The notes under the pieces: model-generated
Told to the model about the DNA's origin: nothing
Databases searched by the model: none
Seen by the model: the letters and a program-made list of their open reading frames with translations, nothing else
In this document: positions 33,727 to 46,700 of the stretch, in pieces
Layout: each line of letters begins with the position of its first letter
Numbering within the stretch: position 1 is the first letter of the stretch
Position numbers and translations under genes: made by a program
Origin: Azolla pinnata
Taxonomy: Eukaryota > Streptophyta > Polypodiopsida > Salviniales > Salviniaceae
DNA: 47,064 nt
Assembly: GCA_037176905.1 (NCBI GenBank)
Contig: JBBBWG010029644.1
Coordinates: 1,551 to 48,614 of the forward strand
Direction: 5' to 3'

Positions 33727-36614
33727 ATGGAGAAAACTGAGGCCTCTTTAGTGCCAGGGTGGCTTAAGGTGGCATCAGGAAGTAATTTATCAATTCCCAA
33801 TTCTGGCTTCTTTCAAGGTACTCATCATTTCCCCTTTGTTTTGGTGTTACTTTGGATGTAGTTCTCATTGCCTCATTTGGATGCAGATAATGGAAATAAA
33901 GAGGTATATCCCAGGTCTAGGTCTCAACAGGCTGGAGGGAACATTGACTCTTCACGTTGGTCAACTTCCAGTGAGAGGGTTTTCTTCCCTGTTCCTAGAA
34001 GAGCTCAAAGTAACATTGCAATTGATAAGGTTAATAGTGATAGAAATGAAGGGCATGTGCATTCTAGCCTGAATCATAGCCTTTCTGCAGCATTGAATTA
34101 TGAAGCATCTGAAAAGGAAAAACAACAGGACAGGGTTGGAAATGAGATTGATGCTTTTCATATCTATGATTCAGAGAATAATTGTGCCAAAGAGTCGAGA
34201 TTTATGAGGGGATCAGTCCTGAATAATAGCGAAAGTGAAAAAATGAGTGGATTTGTAGAGTCTATAATACCAGGGAAGTACGACCCTGATGCTAAGTTGA
34301 GGCGGATTCATTCAATGGGATTGTCTGCTAGAATTTCTGACAGTTACACATTGAAAATGAATGGTACTGTAAATATCTCGCCCCCCATGTCATCCGTCAA
34401 GACAGCTTTAGTTACTGGTGTGCAAAAGACTGTTTTTGACCGCAACTTCCCGTCCCTTTGTTCTGATGATAAGTCTCCGACAAGTTCCACGAATGGATCC
34501 GTTTTAAGTCCCTGTACCACATGGCAGAAACCTCTGCAGATGGATTTAGGAAGAACAGCTTCACCTGGATTATCTGGAGGTGTAAATGGTCTGAGTCATG
34601 CTAATGGATATGGCAGTGGTGATGTATGGAATTCAGCTCTTGCTGAAATCCATATGTCTAATGGAAATTCTCGGCAAAATTCACATGGAGTGATTGGCCC
34701 TCCTGTTACTTCTGGTTCTGGACATCTTCCGGCTACTGGTGCAGTATTGAATATGGCAGAGGCATTAGTTCAAACCCCTCCACGGGTCCGCACTCCTCCA
34801 CAGGTAGGTTTATACATATATCTTCTATGCTCTCTTTTAGCATGCCTCATCTCAGATGGATCTCTTAGGTGTCAACCGAGAGTCAAAGACTCGAGGAGCT
34901 CGCTTTGAAACAGTCCAGACAGCTGATTCCAGTGCCACCTCCATTACCAAAAACCATGGTACACTCTATTCTCTTAGGTTGTATTTCTGTAAGTTTGGAA
35001 AACAATACTCCGATTTTGAGGATGATCTTTTAATGCTTTATATTCTTTGATTTTATGGGCGCTATTATGTTATGGGAAATATATTGGTGAAACAGTAATT
35101 GGACTAGAGGGAGGAAAGGTCTTAATGTCTATTGTGTCAGAAAGTAGTTTGGTTTGGTTCTGATTATGTCTATTAGGGCGCAAATAGTTGTGGTGCTTAA
35201 GGTAGATGTTTCTCAGCATTTGCTATATGGGAGTTGATGGTATACTAGTCTGATGGAGAGCATGATCTTCATTGATGCAGACTTTACTACTAAAAGTATT
35301 TGGGGGTGCAGACTGTGTAGGTTATATTTAGGTTTGTGGGTATATTATTCTGGTAGTTGCCAAGAGGTTTAGAGGATGTACAGCAAATGGGTCAGCTGCT
35401 TAATACTGAGAAAACACTCCAGGTACAAAGAGACTCACAGAACGTGGTAAGGAATTTTCTCCAAGAAAAAAGAGAAGCTCAAAGAAATATCTACTTGGCA
35501 TATGTCTCTCAAATGTACAAATAGGATCTGGGAGATGTACACTGATAGGTCTTTGTGTATCTAGGGTTTTCCCTTGGTAGATAGGTGAATTCAAAGAACC
35601 TTTCTAAAAGAGGTTGAAAGTGTGCTTTGTTGGGTTACTTGCAAAAAATAAACCTACATATAATCTACCTGTCCTACAGAGTCTGGCAGATAAGGGCAAG
35701 TCCAAGAGCTCACGTGCACTAGATGGAGCAACTGCTTGCTCTAAACAAGGTGTATCCACTCATTTGGTTGCTTCACACAAATCCATCACTACTAACAGGC
35801 CAGATAACATAAAACATTCCCAAGGGAAGCTACTTGTTTTGAAGCCTACAAAAGATAATGGAGGAGTAACAGATGGAGTTGAGTCTAATCATGGTGTTTC
35901 CAATGGGTCTAGTGCCTCGAGTCAAGCTGGCAATGCTTCTAGTCTGATTGGTCAGCGTAAAAAATTACCCGACAATAGAGACATACGTCCAAAGGATTTG
36001 CTAGAAGAAAAGAAGACATCTACACAGGCACAAAACAGAAGTGATTTTTTTAATACTCTACGTAAAAAGGCAGCAACCAGTGGAGAAGTGTTTATGATGG
36101 CAGTAAGATCGGAATCACTGGATAGTAATAATACATTACAGTCAAAAGGAGAAACTGCACCAATAGAGGGTTCAGGCAATTCTTGTAATGTGGAAGCGGT
36201 AGGCCTCAAACGTATGCATAATAATGAAATTCTAGACCACACAACATCCAGTGGCAGCATTAGTGACCAGGTTGATAGCCTACGTGAAGAGAGGAAAGCA
36301 GATGAAGTAATGGATTCAGAGGAGGAAGAAGCTGCCTTTATGCGCTCACTTGGCTGGGAAGAGAATGGAGAAGGCGACGAATTGACTGAAGAGGAGATAA
36401 ATTCATTCTACCAGGTCAGCTACTCTTTTAACATCCGAGTTTATCTTCTAATACCAGTAGTACTAGCCTCACATACATTTTTGTGCTTGAAATGTTTCTC
36501 CAGCTGATGAGGGAGAAGAATATTTTCAACAATGTCAATCACTGCAACATCGCCTTGGAGAGTATAGAGAGCACGTCCTCGTCCGATTCGGATCCAGATT
36601 TGAAGTCCGTTTGA
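33727..36614 (+). CDS. Plant nuclear protein resembling vasculin/GPBP1 in layout
   Basis: Five coding exons: 33727-33817, 33887-34803, 34869-34958, 35680-36414, 36504-36614; all GT-AG, 647 residues in frame. It begins 'MEKTEASLVPGWLK', a form I know from a plant family of mostly uncharacterised Ser/Arg-rich proteins. Ordered blocks follow: 'RNFPSLCSDD' (an 'FPSL' motif, about 205-215), 'LSGGVNGLSHANGYGSGDVW', 'LNMAEALVQTP' with 'QRLEELALKQSRQLIPVPPP', 'GKLLVLKP', 'DFFNTLRKKA' and a C-terminal 'EEEAAFMRSLGWEENG' plus 'LTEEEINSFYQ'. The pairing of FPSL with a LGW...LTEEE C-terminus resembles animal vasculin (GC-rich promoter-binding protein), suggesting a transcription-linked role; this is inference. 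An in-frame ATG three codons upstream (33718) could serve if the acceptor lies at 33717. Confidence 0.82.
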
Positions 36615-37570
36615 TGGAAGTTCTAGTGTCAATTCCATAGTCAGAACTTAAATAGAATCATTTTTTTTGCACAGAAGCGACAGTCTTACTGCGGCATCAC
36701 TTATTCTGTGAATCAATGTGTTCGTTCAGAATACGAGTTCTGCCCCACGAGCAGAACTGTTATTATTGTTATCGATAGACAAAGTGATGTCTTCTTTTCA
36801 ACATTCTCCCTTCCACAGGAACATGTAATTGGTACTTTTATGTACCTTGCCTTCTCTTGTTCAGGTAAAAGCATGTAATGGTATACTGTGCAGTATAAAA
36901 GGCACTTGAATAAAAAGGAGCATATGTATCAAGGTTGATATTTCATGCTCTAATGCGTGCCTCACATATCTGCAGCTAGTTAAAATGCTTCGATTCCTTG
37001 AACAGTGTGATCGTCAATCTCCGAAGTTATTTGTAAGACCTAAAGTGAGCTTTTGCTAAGACAGCTCACTATGACATAGTGAATGGTAGAGTTCTGATCC
37101 TTACTATAGGCTTCGCTTGTTCAATGTTTTTGAGAGAAATTCTCCTCGTTGTGTGGTGGAAAGCTTTAACAGCCCTCTGTTTTTAAGGACCATACATAGC
37201 CTTTAAGCTGTTGAACATAGGAGTTGCTTGCCAAACTGAAATCAATGGCTTGACTTAGGATTAGATCGATGTAAGACCATCATCGATGATTAGATCAGAG
37301 TAAAGACTATTGATGTCGATCCAACACTAAATACAAATGCTACCATTTGCTTTGTTGCCTACACGATCGTTCGTTCCCAGAGTTCAGTTTTGCAACCTAG
37401 AAAGAGTTCAGTTTTGCATCCAAGAAAGAGTTGTGAAAGCATCTAATTGTTTTTGCAACCAAGAAAGACTTGTAACATAGCTGGAAAATGGTTTGCAACC
37501 AAGCCCTAGACATGGTTGCATGTTTGCAGATTTGTGTGATGTTTGATGAACTGTGTAAATCAGAGCCATG
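36615..37570. other. Intergenic
   Basis: Holds the 3' UTR of the vasculin-like gene and the upstream flank of the F-box gene. Several short copies of 'gagttcagttttgca' and 'caaccaagaaagactt' occur near 37380-37510. No gene is seen. Confidence 0.45.
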
Positions 37571-37687
37571 GAAGCTGAAGCTGCAGATCATTGCCTTGTA
37601 GACCCTAAAATCAGAGCTTCAAGAAGCTGAAGCTGCAGATCATTGTCTTGTAAACCCTAAAATCAGAGCTTCAAGAAGCTGAAGCTT
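37571..37687. repeat. 52-base tandem duplication upstream of the F-box gene
   Basis: Two units of 52 bases (37571-37622 and 37623-37674), differing at only about two positions, and the start of a third. Each contains 'gaagctgaagctgcagatca' and a telo-box-like 'accctaaaa'. It lies about 120 bases before the start codon, probably in the leader or core promoter. Confidence 0.9.
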
Positions 37688-37806
37688 TTTCACCATGGCT
37701 GAGCAGGTGAAGATGAAAGTCATCAGCATGTTTCTTTCGACATGGTTGTAACCACACACAGACATACAGGGAGAAGGAAAGAGAGAAGGCAGACATCGAC
37801 AGAGAT

Positions 37807-40728
37807 ATGGAAGGAAGGGCAAGCCTCCTCGGTCTCCCAGACGATGCCCTTCTCTGCGTCCTCTCCTTCCTAGGACCCAAGGATCTCTTCCTCTGCTCCT
37901 GCACTTGCCGACCCCTGCGAAATCTGTGCAATGCACACGGTAGAGCCTGGTTGCCCGTCTGCGAACGAAGATGGGGCCGCTTCACGGATCCGAAGCAATG
38001 GGGCGGTGGCCGGATCTCCTACAGCTTCTTGCATTCGACGCTGTCGCGGTGGGAGAATCTGATCGGCTTCTGGCGCAGCGTCGGCACGGCTGGACGCAGC
38101 TCCTTAGCCCTATTCCAATGGAGTTCTCATCAAGTTTTAGGGTTCAAAGTTGTTCCCGAGGATGACACCAGGGGCCTAGAAGATGGGGATGGCTATGGAG
38201 TTCAGAAGATTCCTTTCTTGTGGATGGGTATTAACGGAGATGGGGAGGTCGTATGCTATCATCGCCCATGTTCTGGAAATCGTGATGACGGGGACAGAGA
38301 CGGAGATTCTCCATCTCAAAACATGGTACTTGTGGATGTGCATTTTGTGGGGGATCATCACCTTGTTATCGAAGAGGTTGTTCAACACTCTGTTTCTCTC
38401 AAGAATGAGCTCGCCCATGCTGTGACTATGGCGGCATTTGGAAACAGCCATACATTAGATGCACTTGTAATAAGCCCCTCATCATCCCCACCATTCAAAG
38501 ATCCGAAAAAGAAACTGGCATCATCGAAAGCTTCATCGGCAGATGAGAAGAAAGGTTCACCACCACCATTATTGTCGTCATCGTCATCATCATCATCAAG
38601 GTTGTCATCTTCGCAATCATTAACATCGATGTCTTCTTCATGGTTAACGTCATCAATATCATCGTCTGCATCCATATCATCGTCTTCACAAATGTACAAT
38701 GTGAAGAGCTCATGTTCCAGTAGCTCTGAATCTGACAGCTATGGTTGTAGCCCGCCTGCTGGAAGCTTTCCATACGAGATGTATCAATATCTTCTGGACA
38801 GAGTTACCACAGCTGGAAGTGAGAAAGGAGTCCGGAAGCAAAAGAGAAGGGGCAAAGAGCGTGCTCGAGCTCCGGGAAGATCTATATGTGAGCCCGAACA
38901 CTTTGTCAAAATAATGCACACAAACCCCACCAAATCAAGGCCCCTTCAAGGGCTTTGGAAGGTAGGAATGGAAACCTTATCTTGCATTGGTCTTCATTTG
39001 ATTTGGAAGGTAGGGAATTAAGCCCAGTTAAGTTGCATTGATCTATATTTGATCTGGAAGGTAGGAAATGGATACCTTTCTTGATCTATATATCTTTCTC
39101 TTATGTAAGATGTACTTGGGGCTCACTAAATTGAGGCCTAAAAATTCGTATACTTCAATGAGGAATCAATCATCCATAGATGATCGTATAGTCTCATAGG
39201 TAAGCATTTGCTCTCGGCAAACATTATTGGCTAAAGTCGAAGCAAGTTGTAGGGTTAACCGAATCAAATCTGGCCTGTCTCTATTATCTAACATATGATG
39301 ACCTTGGGGGCATAATCAGGTTACCTATATACATATATCTAGGGTTATATAATTGTGTAGGTATAGATATAGGTCTGTTCTATGCATATATTTGTTATAG
39401 GCATAACCCTATGAATGAATATAAAGGCCAATTTGAATGGTCAAAGGGTGTGATAAATGGGAAATTTGTTATGTTAGGATTTGGAACAAACCAATTATCC
39501 TAGGTCACATGAACATTTGGTGTTTTAGAAGCTTGATAAGTTGGCCTATACAAAGGGGACTAGCGACCTTCTTTCATTATGATATCTTGAGGCATTGTGA
39601 AACTTTATTAGTGAGGCTAGGCTCTCTTCATCCGATCAGCTCAATTACATTTTAAGGTACTATATAGTTAATAATTTGTGTTATGGGACATAGATTGTTT
39701 TTTTATATTATTGTCTCCAGTCTTTCTCTTTGGGGAGATTGCTGTGGTTAAGCCCTAATCTTCTGTTATATTGCTCATCATTAGTAGGTCTGTAATAATG
39801 TTACTTTTAGGGCAGTCAACGAGGTGAGAGGTGTAGTCTTGAGTGCATGGTAGCCATTTCCCTAGCAAAACTTGGATAATGTTAGTCTATGATTCAACAA
39901 AGTGCAATAATTGGCCCCATCAAAGTGTCCTCTTGGAAGCTTGGATGATGTTAAGTCTATGATTCAACAAAGTGAAATAGTTGGCTCCATCAAAGTATCC
40001 TTCTGAAACAGAGTCGACTCAACTCTGGTTAGTAGTGTTTTTTGATGTACATGTAGTTGTTATGGGTGTCTATATATGGTGTCAACATATACACTACGGT
40101 ATTCACACCCATGTTGTAGCTGTGGGGCATCCCCTTCAAATGAAGTCAATTACATTCAGTTCAGTCTGGAAATGTAAGGGTTTGAGGCCAAGGGTTTCCC
40201 ATCTACTCTCAGATATGTTTTTTACTTTCTTGTTACTGTTGGGTGTTAACTGGTCATTCCTTGAATGTTGTTCAGGGTTTTCTGGACTCAGTTGGGCTAG
40301 ACTTTGTCCTAGTCTCCTATGATGACAAAGAAGGGATCATTTGTCGCAAGGTTCGAGATCTGGCTGGCCCGTCAAAATGTGGGTCGGTGATTTGGACCTC
40401 TGATTCTATCACAAGGATTGATCCACCACTTCCGGTATGTGAACAAGCATTCTACAATAGCCGTATGCATATACAGCTACCATCACCATCACCATCATCA
40501 TCATCATCAAACTTGAGTTTAATTCATAGCGAAACAAGGTCAACCCCGTTCTGTGAAGAGGTAGTAGGGATGCTGCGTACATCGTCTTGCGATTGTGAGC
40601 CGGTTTTAAGTTCTACTGACAGAGAAGGAAGGGTTTGGCTTTACGCCGATGGAAATTTCGGGTTCAGTCACCTCAATTCCAATTCCATCATTGATTTTAG
40701 GCTGCTGTGTACTGATGGTACACACTGA
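37807..40728 (+). CDS. F-box protein (At3g12350-like)
   Basis: Two exons, 37807-38961 and 40276-40728, phase 0 across a 1314-base intron; 535 residues. The F-box is at about residues 8-45 ('LPDDALLCVLSFLGPKDLF'). The conserved family body follows: 'CERRWGRF', 'LIGFWRSVG', 'PFLWMGIN', 'VDVHFVGDHHLVIEE', 'PEHFVKI' and 'RPLQGLWK'. Exon 2 supplies 'DFVLVSYDD', 'VIWTSDS', 'EGRVWLYADGNFGFSHL' and 'IIDF'. The protein should act as a substrate receptor in an SCF ubiquitin ligase; its substrate is unknown. It is longer than the Arabidopsis protein (which I recall as roughly 410) mainly through a Ser-rich tract (about 260-320) encoded by a (TCA/TCG)n run. The splice donor is repeated twice more downstream. 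The first ATG of the frame is used. Confidence 0.93.
38950..39072 (+). repeat. Tandem repeat carrying the F-box splice donor three times
   Basis: The exon 1 end 'tttggaag|gtagg' recurs at 39009/39010 and 39060/39061, with intervening 'ttgcattg(g/a)tct' and 'atttgat' in common. Spacings are 48 and 51 bases. Only the first donor ends the recognised family block 'RPLQGLWK'. Confidence 0.85.
39395..39835 (+). repeat. Dispersed repeat, copy B, in the F-box intron
   Basis: It shares with copy A the left block ('aatataaaggccaatttgaatgg' split by one or two changes), the middle 'gtgaggctaggctctct' and the right 'tcatcattagtaggtctgtaa' and 'gcagtcaacgaggt'. Same orientation and similar length. It lies wholly within the intron of the F-box gene. 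Confidence 0.7.
39868..40012. repeat. Tandem duplication of about 78 bases in the F-box intron
   Basis: 'gtctatgattcaacaaagtg' followed by 'ttggccccatcaaagtgtcc' at about 39884 recurs at about 39955 as 'gtctatgattcaacaaagtg' and 'ttggctccatcaaagtatcc'. Confidence 0.8.
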
Positions 40729-43700
40729 AAACTGGAGAACTGGGAAACAAAGTGATCTACAGATAATGTGCAGGTACTGGAGAATCTTTGGACACACTAC
40801 TCATTCCGTGGTTTCCAGTTTTGTACAAATCGATGTACAATAGATAACAGACAGGTATGATCACCCACATGTTCCCATTTCAGGGATGGATCTGTATAGG
40901 ATCATTGTGTGTAAATACATGTCTTGACATGCAGTGGGTTGATTTTCACAAAGCAGAACAGTGTTAAGAATTTTTGTGGGCTAAATCTCTCATTGAGGTT
41001 TCCCAGCAATAATACAAGAGCATCAGTGGACATGTTTACATTGCATTCTTTGCATGTTTCCGAGAAAAGTTTCATACTATTCTCTGGAGTTGCTTGATGA
41101 GAGTTTTGTTTTTTCTCTTTTTGGGCTTGGCAACTTGACCAGATCAAAGTATGAAACCGTTCCCCGATACATGTTGAAGCTTCATATGCGGTAGCATTTT
41201 CTTTTGTGATGATAATCCATAATGTTGTACAGAAGCTTTTTGGAAGGTTATGATCAAAAGGAATGTTGTTGTATGTATATGGAAGCTCTTGGAAGTTAGG
41301 CTTATAATCAGCCGGCTTTTACAAGTATGGCTTATATAACTATCTGAACCAAACGAATCTTAATTACCAGCCTCCCAAATCGAACTGACATGAAAGTGAA
41401 CTAATCCCGATTTCCTTAAACTGAGTTAAACTTGGACTTGGAACCATGGCTTGGTCAGTTTGGTTTGGCTCAAACTGAACCCAGCCCAATGCTATGTAGC
41501 AGAATCCATGATGAATCGGCAGGGCTGGAATAAGGAACTCTTTTCGTATCGGTAGGTTTGGAATCTTAGATTCTGATGATCGAGACGGGCGACCATTGTT
41601 GAACGAAGTACGAAATTCATTCATATTGGCAACAAGTCTGGAATCTATGGGTGGGGATTCCAGAAAGCTTCACTGGGCAACGGACGTTACATTGTCTGAA
41701 TAGTCTCGATGGATGAAGGGTGAACTCAACCGAAGCCAATGAATGAAAAGCCGGTTTTTCGAAATTTGTGCTACACTGCAGGGGCTTGCCCTCTCTTTTG
41801 CACGAACTACGCAGTCGCTTGATCTCGTAAGTCGATTCCTTTGCCTTGCTTTTTTGGGAGTTGTAAGTTTGATTCTATTCGAAAGAAAGGAAACTCTCGA
41901 TTCAGGAAGAAAGCAGGACCATCTCGCTGGTTATCGCTGCACTTGGAAAAAACATCGCTGCTTTGATTTTTCTTTTCCAAAAACCTTATTTGCTTAAAGA
42001 GTATCCAAAGATCTTGCATATGAGGGAAGCGCTGATCTTTGGAAGGCCAGCTATTAGGAGGTGCACAAAATCTGCTGAAATTTTTGCGTTGAATGGTGTT
42101 TGAAAGTGGAAAATGTGCTCCAAAAAAACTACCCATTGTCTGAGTGTACAAGGAAATTTGAGACAATGCTTCTTAATGCCCCAACATCCCTTTGAAGATT
42201 CAACAGTTTCGAGAGCTGCACAAGAAAGATGGGTCAGCAAAGGTGGGCGTTTTCTAATGCCTTTGATTGGTCAAAGAAATTCATGCTTACTGGTGATGTA
42301 GATTCATGGAAGCCTTCCCTCGTGGATCATGGGAATCATAGTCTTACTATAGCATACGAGGTTTGATCATTCTATTTAATGCATATCATCTGTGCTGGGT
42401 CCTTGTACAACGAAAAAGCGCCTTGATCATGAGGTATCTACAGTGGTAGCAGTTAGAAAAGTTTGTGGTCTATACAACATTGGGTTTTGTTAGGCCAAAT
42501 CTGCTGTAAAACTGGGGTATTGACAAATTAGAGGGGCATGAAAAAGCTTTGGGGTTGCAGAGATCATGCATCGGAGATTCCATTCCCGTGCTTCATGGAT
42601 ATTTATTGCTGATTTCAGAAGGCTGGGTGCTTCATAGCTACTGGTGGGCAATCGACAAGGATTGGGAGGCCTCAAGAAAGGTCCGAAACAGTAAAGATTA
42701 TGGTAGGAGTACGAGGCCAAAAGCGTCAAAAATCTTCAACATGTACGGGGTGTTTGTATACAGGTTTTTCTTTTTTTTTGGCAAACCCCAAAGGCTTGTG
42801 TATCCCCCGGTCTAATACTGAGGTTGCTGGATTTACAGCATCGGCCTCAAGAAGCTTTCATGGGAAAGATTTTCGTCAGCAAGTTGCAAAGGTGAAGCAT
42901 GAAGCATGTGGGTAGCATGCATGCGTTTTACACCGACGAAACGAGAACCATGTACACAAACAGCCTTAATAAACAGGTAACCAGTTCGGAAGGTCGGAAT
43001 GCACGAGGCCCATTCCAAGCTCTGGAGGGATTCGCGGCTTATTAAAAGTGTACGTGATACTCCTCTCATATACTCCCCCACCCCCCAAATATAAATTTGT
43101 ACTGTTGAGTTGCTTGAGACTGTCAAAAAGCGTTTTCTCCTTTTTCTAGAAGGTAGTGAGTGTGTGTACATTGAAACTGGTTTAGTAAGGGAGTTGCCAA
43201 TATTTCAGGCAATGCGTTAGAGAAGGCATTTTTATGCTGCCCTTTTTCGGTTCAGCTTAGTACCTTTTATGATCAACAAGTTCCATGGAAGCTCATAATG
43301 GTGAACACTGGTACATTTGTGGAAGACCATGTAGGGAAGTTTTTGGTCCTTTCCATTTGGGGGAAAATGTTTTCAAGCTTGTTTCTTGTTGTTGATCTGG
43401 GGAAAAGCAATCTTTGCAAACTTCCCTTGCAGAAGAAATTGCTACATTTTTTCTCGTGCTGTGCCGCAAAGCATGGTAGAAGGTTTTGGCATTATGCAAA
43501 ATAGCAGAGGAAAAAAAATGACAATCCAAAGAGAAGTAAAACAGAGGTGCTTACACAAATTTGGAGCTTCAGGAAAAACAAGATTTGAGATTGCCGTTTG
43601 AGCAGAAAAAAAAAGAAACAACTTTTTTTTTTTTCCTTTGGACAGACCTCCAAACGCTTCCTGATCGACCCTATCTATTCCATGATTTGTTTCAAAAAGC

Positions 43701-43738
43701 GATGCCCCTCTCTCTTGTGAGATGAGAGAATCCACAAA
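40729..43738. other. Intergenic between convergent F-box and ALKBH10-like genes
   Basis: About 3 kb containing the 3' flanks of both genes. Open frames reach about 120 codons on both strands but overlap each other and match nothing I recognise. No repeat or RNA gene is evident. Confidence 0.45.
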
Positions 43739-46700
43739 TCAAACCTGAATACTGCTTGCTCGGATGGGCTGAGATTTCCCATCCTCTGTTCCGTCGATTT
43801 CTTGACAAGCAGAGGCTACGGTCAGATGCTTGTTAGATCTCTTCTTTGTGGCTATAAGATCCAGGGACACTTTGATTCTAGCTTGATTTGCTGAAAATTG
43901 GTGGTTTCCATGCTTTTCACCTTTCTTAGAGTGTGAAGATCGCCTTACTTCCACAAGAGAGCCATTTTTTGGGGAAAAGGAGGAAACCACGATCAACCCA
44001 GATCGCCATGAGGGTGCGGAATGTGCATCATTCAACGGGAAGAAAACACCAGTGCCGGGGTTAGGGACCCTTGGAGCCCTGGGTAGTCCTAGCCATTCTT
44101 GAGTCATGCTAGGGTGAGCCATGTAAGGGTTCATGAGTCCACCTACAGGATTTGGCAAGAGAGTATTTGGGTTCGGTAATGATGGGTGCGCATGCCGATG
44201 GTTAGGCATGTGTGGTGATGGATGTAGAGGCGTGATAGGAGCCATGAATGCTTGCTTGTTTGCTGCATTTCCAGCATAACTGTTTGCTCTGTCTCCCGTT
44301 GTCCATTTGTTTCTCCCTTTGGTAGCCATATTAGCACAAGCTTTCCCCAGTGCTATGGTGATCCTTCTACTTGCCGAAGCTGGTATTGCTTTTTGCAGAA
44401 GCCCAGCAAAATGTTCTTGAAGCAGAAGAATGGACCTGTGCCAGTATCATGCCCAAACAATTAGTCCATGCACTTGCACATGCAATTTTGAACTCCTGCA
44501 TATAAAGCATGTTTTTCATCAAGCTATCCATAAGCATCCTTTCTAGGCCAGTTAATGCAAAGCTTTCGTTTTTTGGGGAGTGTATATTAGTGCAGTGTTT
44601 CTTTTTCTCTTACCCTGCAGGTACTACCACTTGGAAAGGGCCTTTGCAGTTTCCTTGCTCATCACTTGATATGGAATGACCGAAAATCATTCTACACTCT
44701 CCGATCAAAGACACGATGCATAACGGTTTCTCCCAAGCACATTGGTCGGTATTTGGCGCTTCGAAATCCCCCTGGAATTGATTTTAAAAGAATTCTGAGG
44801 TGAGGTTTACAAAAGAAAGTTCAAGGTTTAAAGGGTTGAGTCATCAATGGATGATAGAAACCTCATCAAAGATGTTGATAATACATGAGTCAGGTTTCCT
44901 GTTTCCAAGTAATATACCACAATGACTGAGCCAGTTGATGACAGAATGCATGAATTTCGGAATTGGTTGAATGTCATCTGGGGAGAAACATTCAGGTTTA
45001 TGTTAGGCAGATGTCAAAGGTGTGATAAAATGTGGAATGCATGGTGGTATATGTAAATGGCAGTGATAGCAAACAAAAGATGAATGCCTACGATGAAGTA
45101 GTGGAGGTTACGATAAAAGACATACACTGTTGGGTAAGGTCAAAACAGTTTACTTTTTTCCGAAGCATTACGTTGTTTGTGTCCGAATTGCAGAATATCT
45201 GGTGCAGAATCTGATTTTTTGCTGTAGGAGCGGCCTGCAAAAGAAATATTGCATTTGCAACTGAACTTGATTCTTGTTCAAACCAATGCAATGGAAAACG
45301 AAGAGTGTCTGTAAATATATAGAGATATATATATATGTGCGTGTGAAAATTCTCATCTTGCATTATGATAGGGAGGAACATAATTTACCCAATTCTCCTC
45401 TCTTTCCAGCATCTTGAAGTTGATGAATGATTTTGACCAAATCAGTTATTTCGGTGCTATTGAAGACATTTTCACACAATTCGGCACTTTCACCATTGCT
45501 TATCTGCATCACAAAATGTTTTTCAATTAACCTTCCCCTGAATTAAATAGGTTTCCCTTCTCTCTCTCTCTCTCTGTGTATGCCTAAATTCTTATTCTAG
45601 ACACCTAAATTCACTGGTTCGATATAAAACATAATCAGTCATTGGAACTTACCATTTGCCCATCTTCATGTTCAGAGCATTGAAACTGCATCGAACGCTT
45701 GATTGATGCGAGGCGCTCATCCTTCTCTTCCAATGCAAAAGGCATATCTTTGATGAGCAGCCCTTTGATGATGGATGCTGTAACATGTAACAAAGTGTGA
45801 ATAATTCCGGAGGAATTCAAAGTGTTCATTTTGTTTTTGAAGGTCTACTTGCTTTCAAAACGCCATACCTGAATGCTCCTTCGATGAGGCGGGCTGATCA
45901 CTTGGACTTTCGTCACTCAATGTACTGTTTCTGCATGCAGCAGTGTCAGGATCTGGAGAGCAAGGGGCAACTTCAGTTGCGCCTTCTGTTTTATTCTTCA
46001 CTCCATCAGTTTCTTCAGGGAGCGAATCTGTCGGTTGAGCACCATCTGGATGAAGGTTTTGGGTGTCATCTTCTTCATGGGCCTTTCCAATTTCACATGC
46101 CGCCACTGCGGCGTCATCATCCAAAGGCCTTGGTTTCAAGGTTGCTGGTGGCAATGCGACCTCTTGTGCCACAATTTGTTGAGCCCCGGTGCCAAGCTCC
46201 ACATTCTCCTCGATGTTCTTCTCTGGGCAAGAAGGGGATTGTGCCTTGCACAGGGGTGTTCCCGTCGTCGACGTCGGCGCAAGTGCGGCGGGCGTCGATG
46301 AGCCTGGTTGGGTCTTCTTTGGCTGAGCTTCGTCCTTGAGAATCTTCTTGTGCTCTGCAGCGTAATGAACCGGATGGGGAGGGCATGTGAAGTGACCGAC
46401 GGAAGCAGGAGTGCTTCCCATGCTTGGCAATGGCGATGCTCTGCGGCTCCAGGCGATGTGCTGGAGAGAATTCACGATCTCGGCCACGGAGAAGAATTGC
46501 TGCATGTAGAGGGAGGGTGCCCATGGGTGCCTCCGCCTCTGCAGGGAACTGAATACAGGCTCATACTCACCGGGGCCCCCGATCGTCCGCAGGTGATGGC
46601 ACATGCTGTCGATTATCGCGTTCGCAGCCGCGAACTCGGCTCGCAGCCATGCGATGTATGCATCCCTCTGGTCCGCTGCTGGAGGCCAAGTGTGCTGTGG

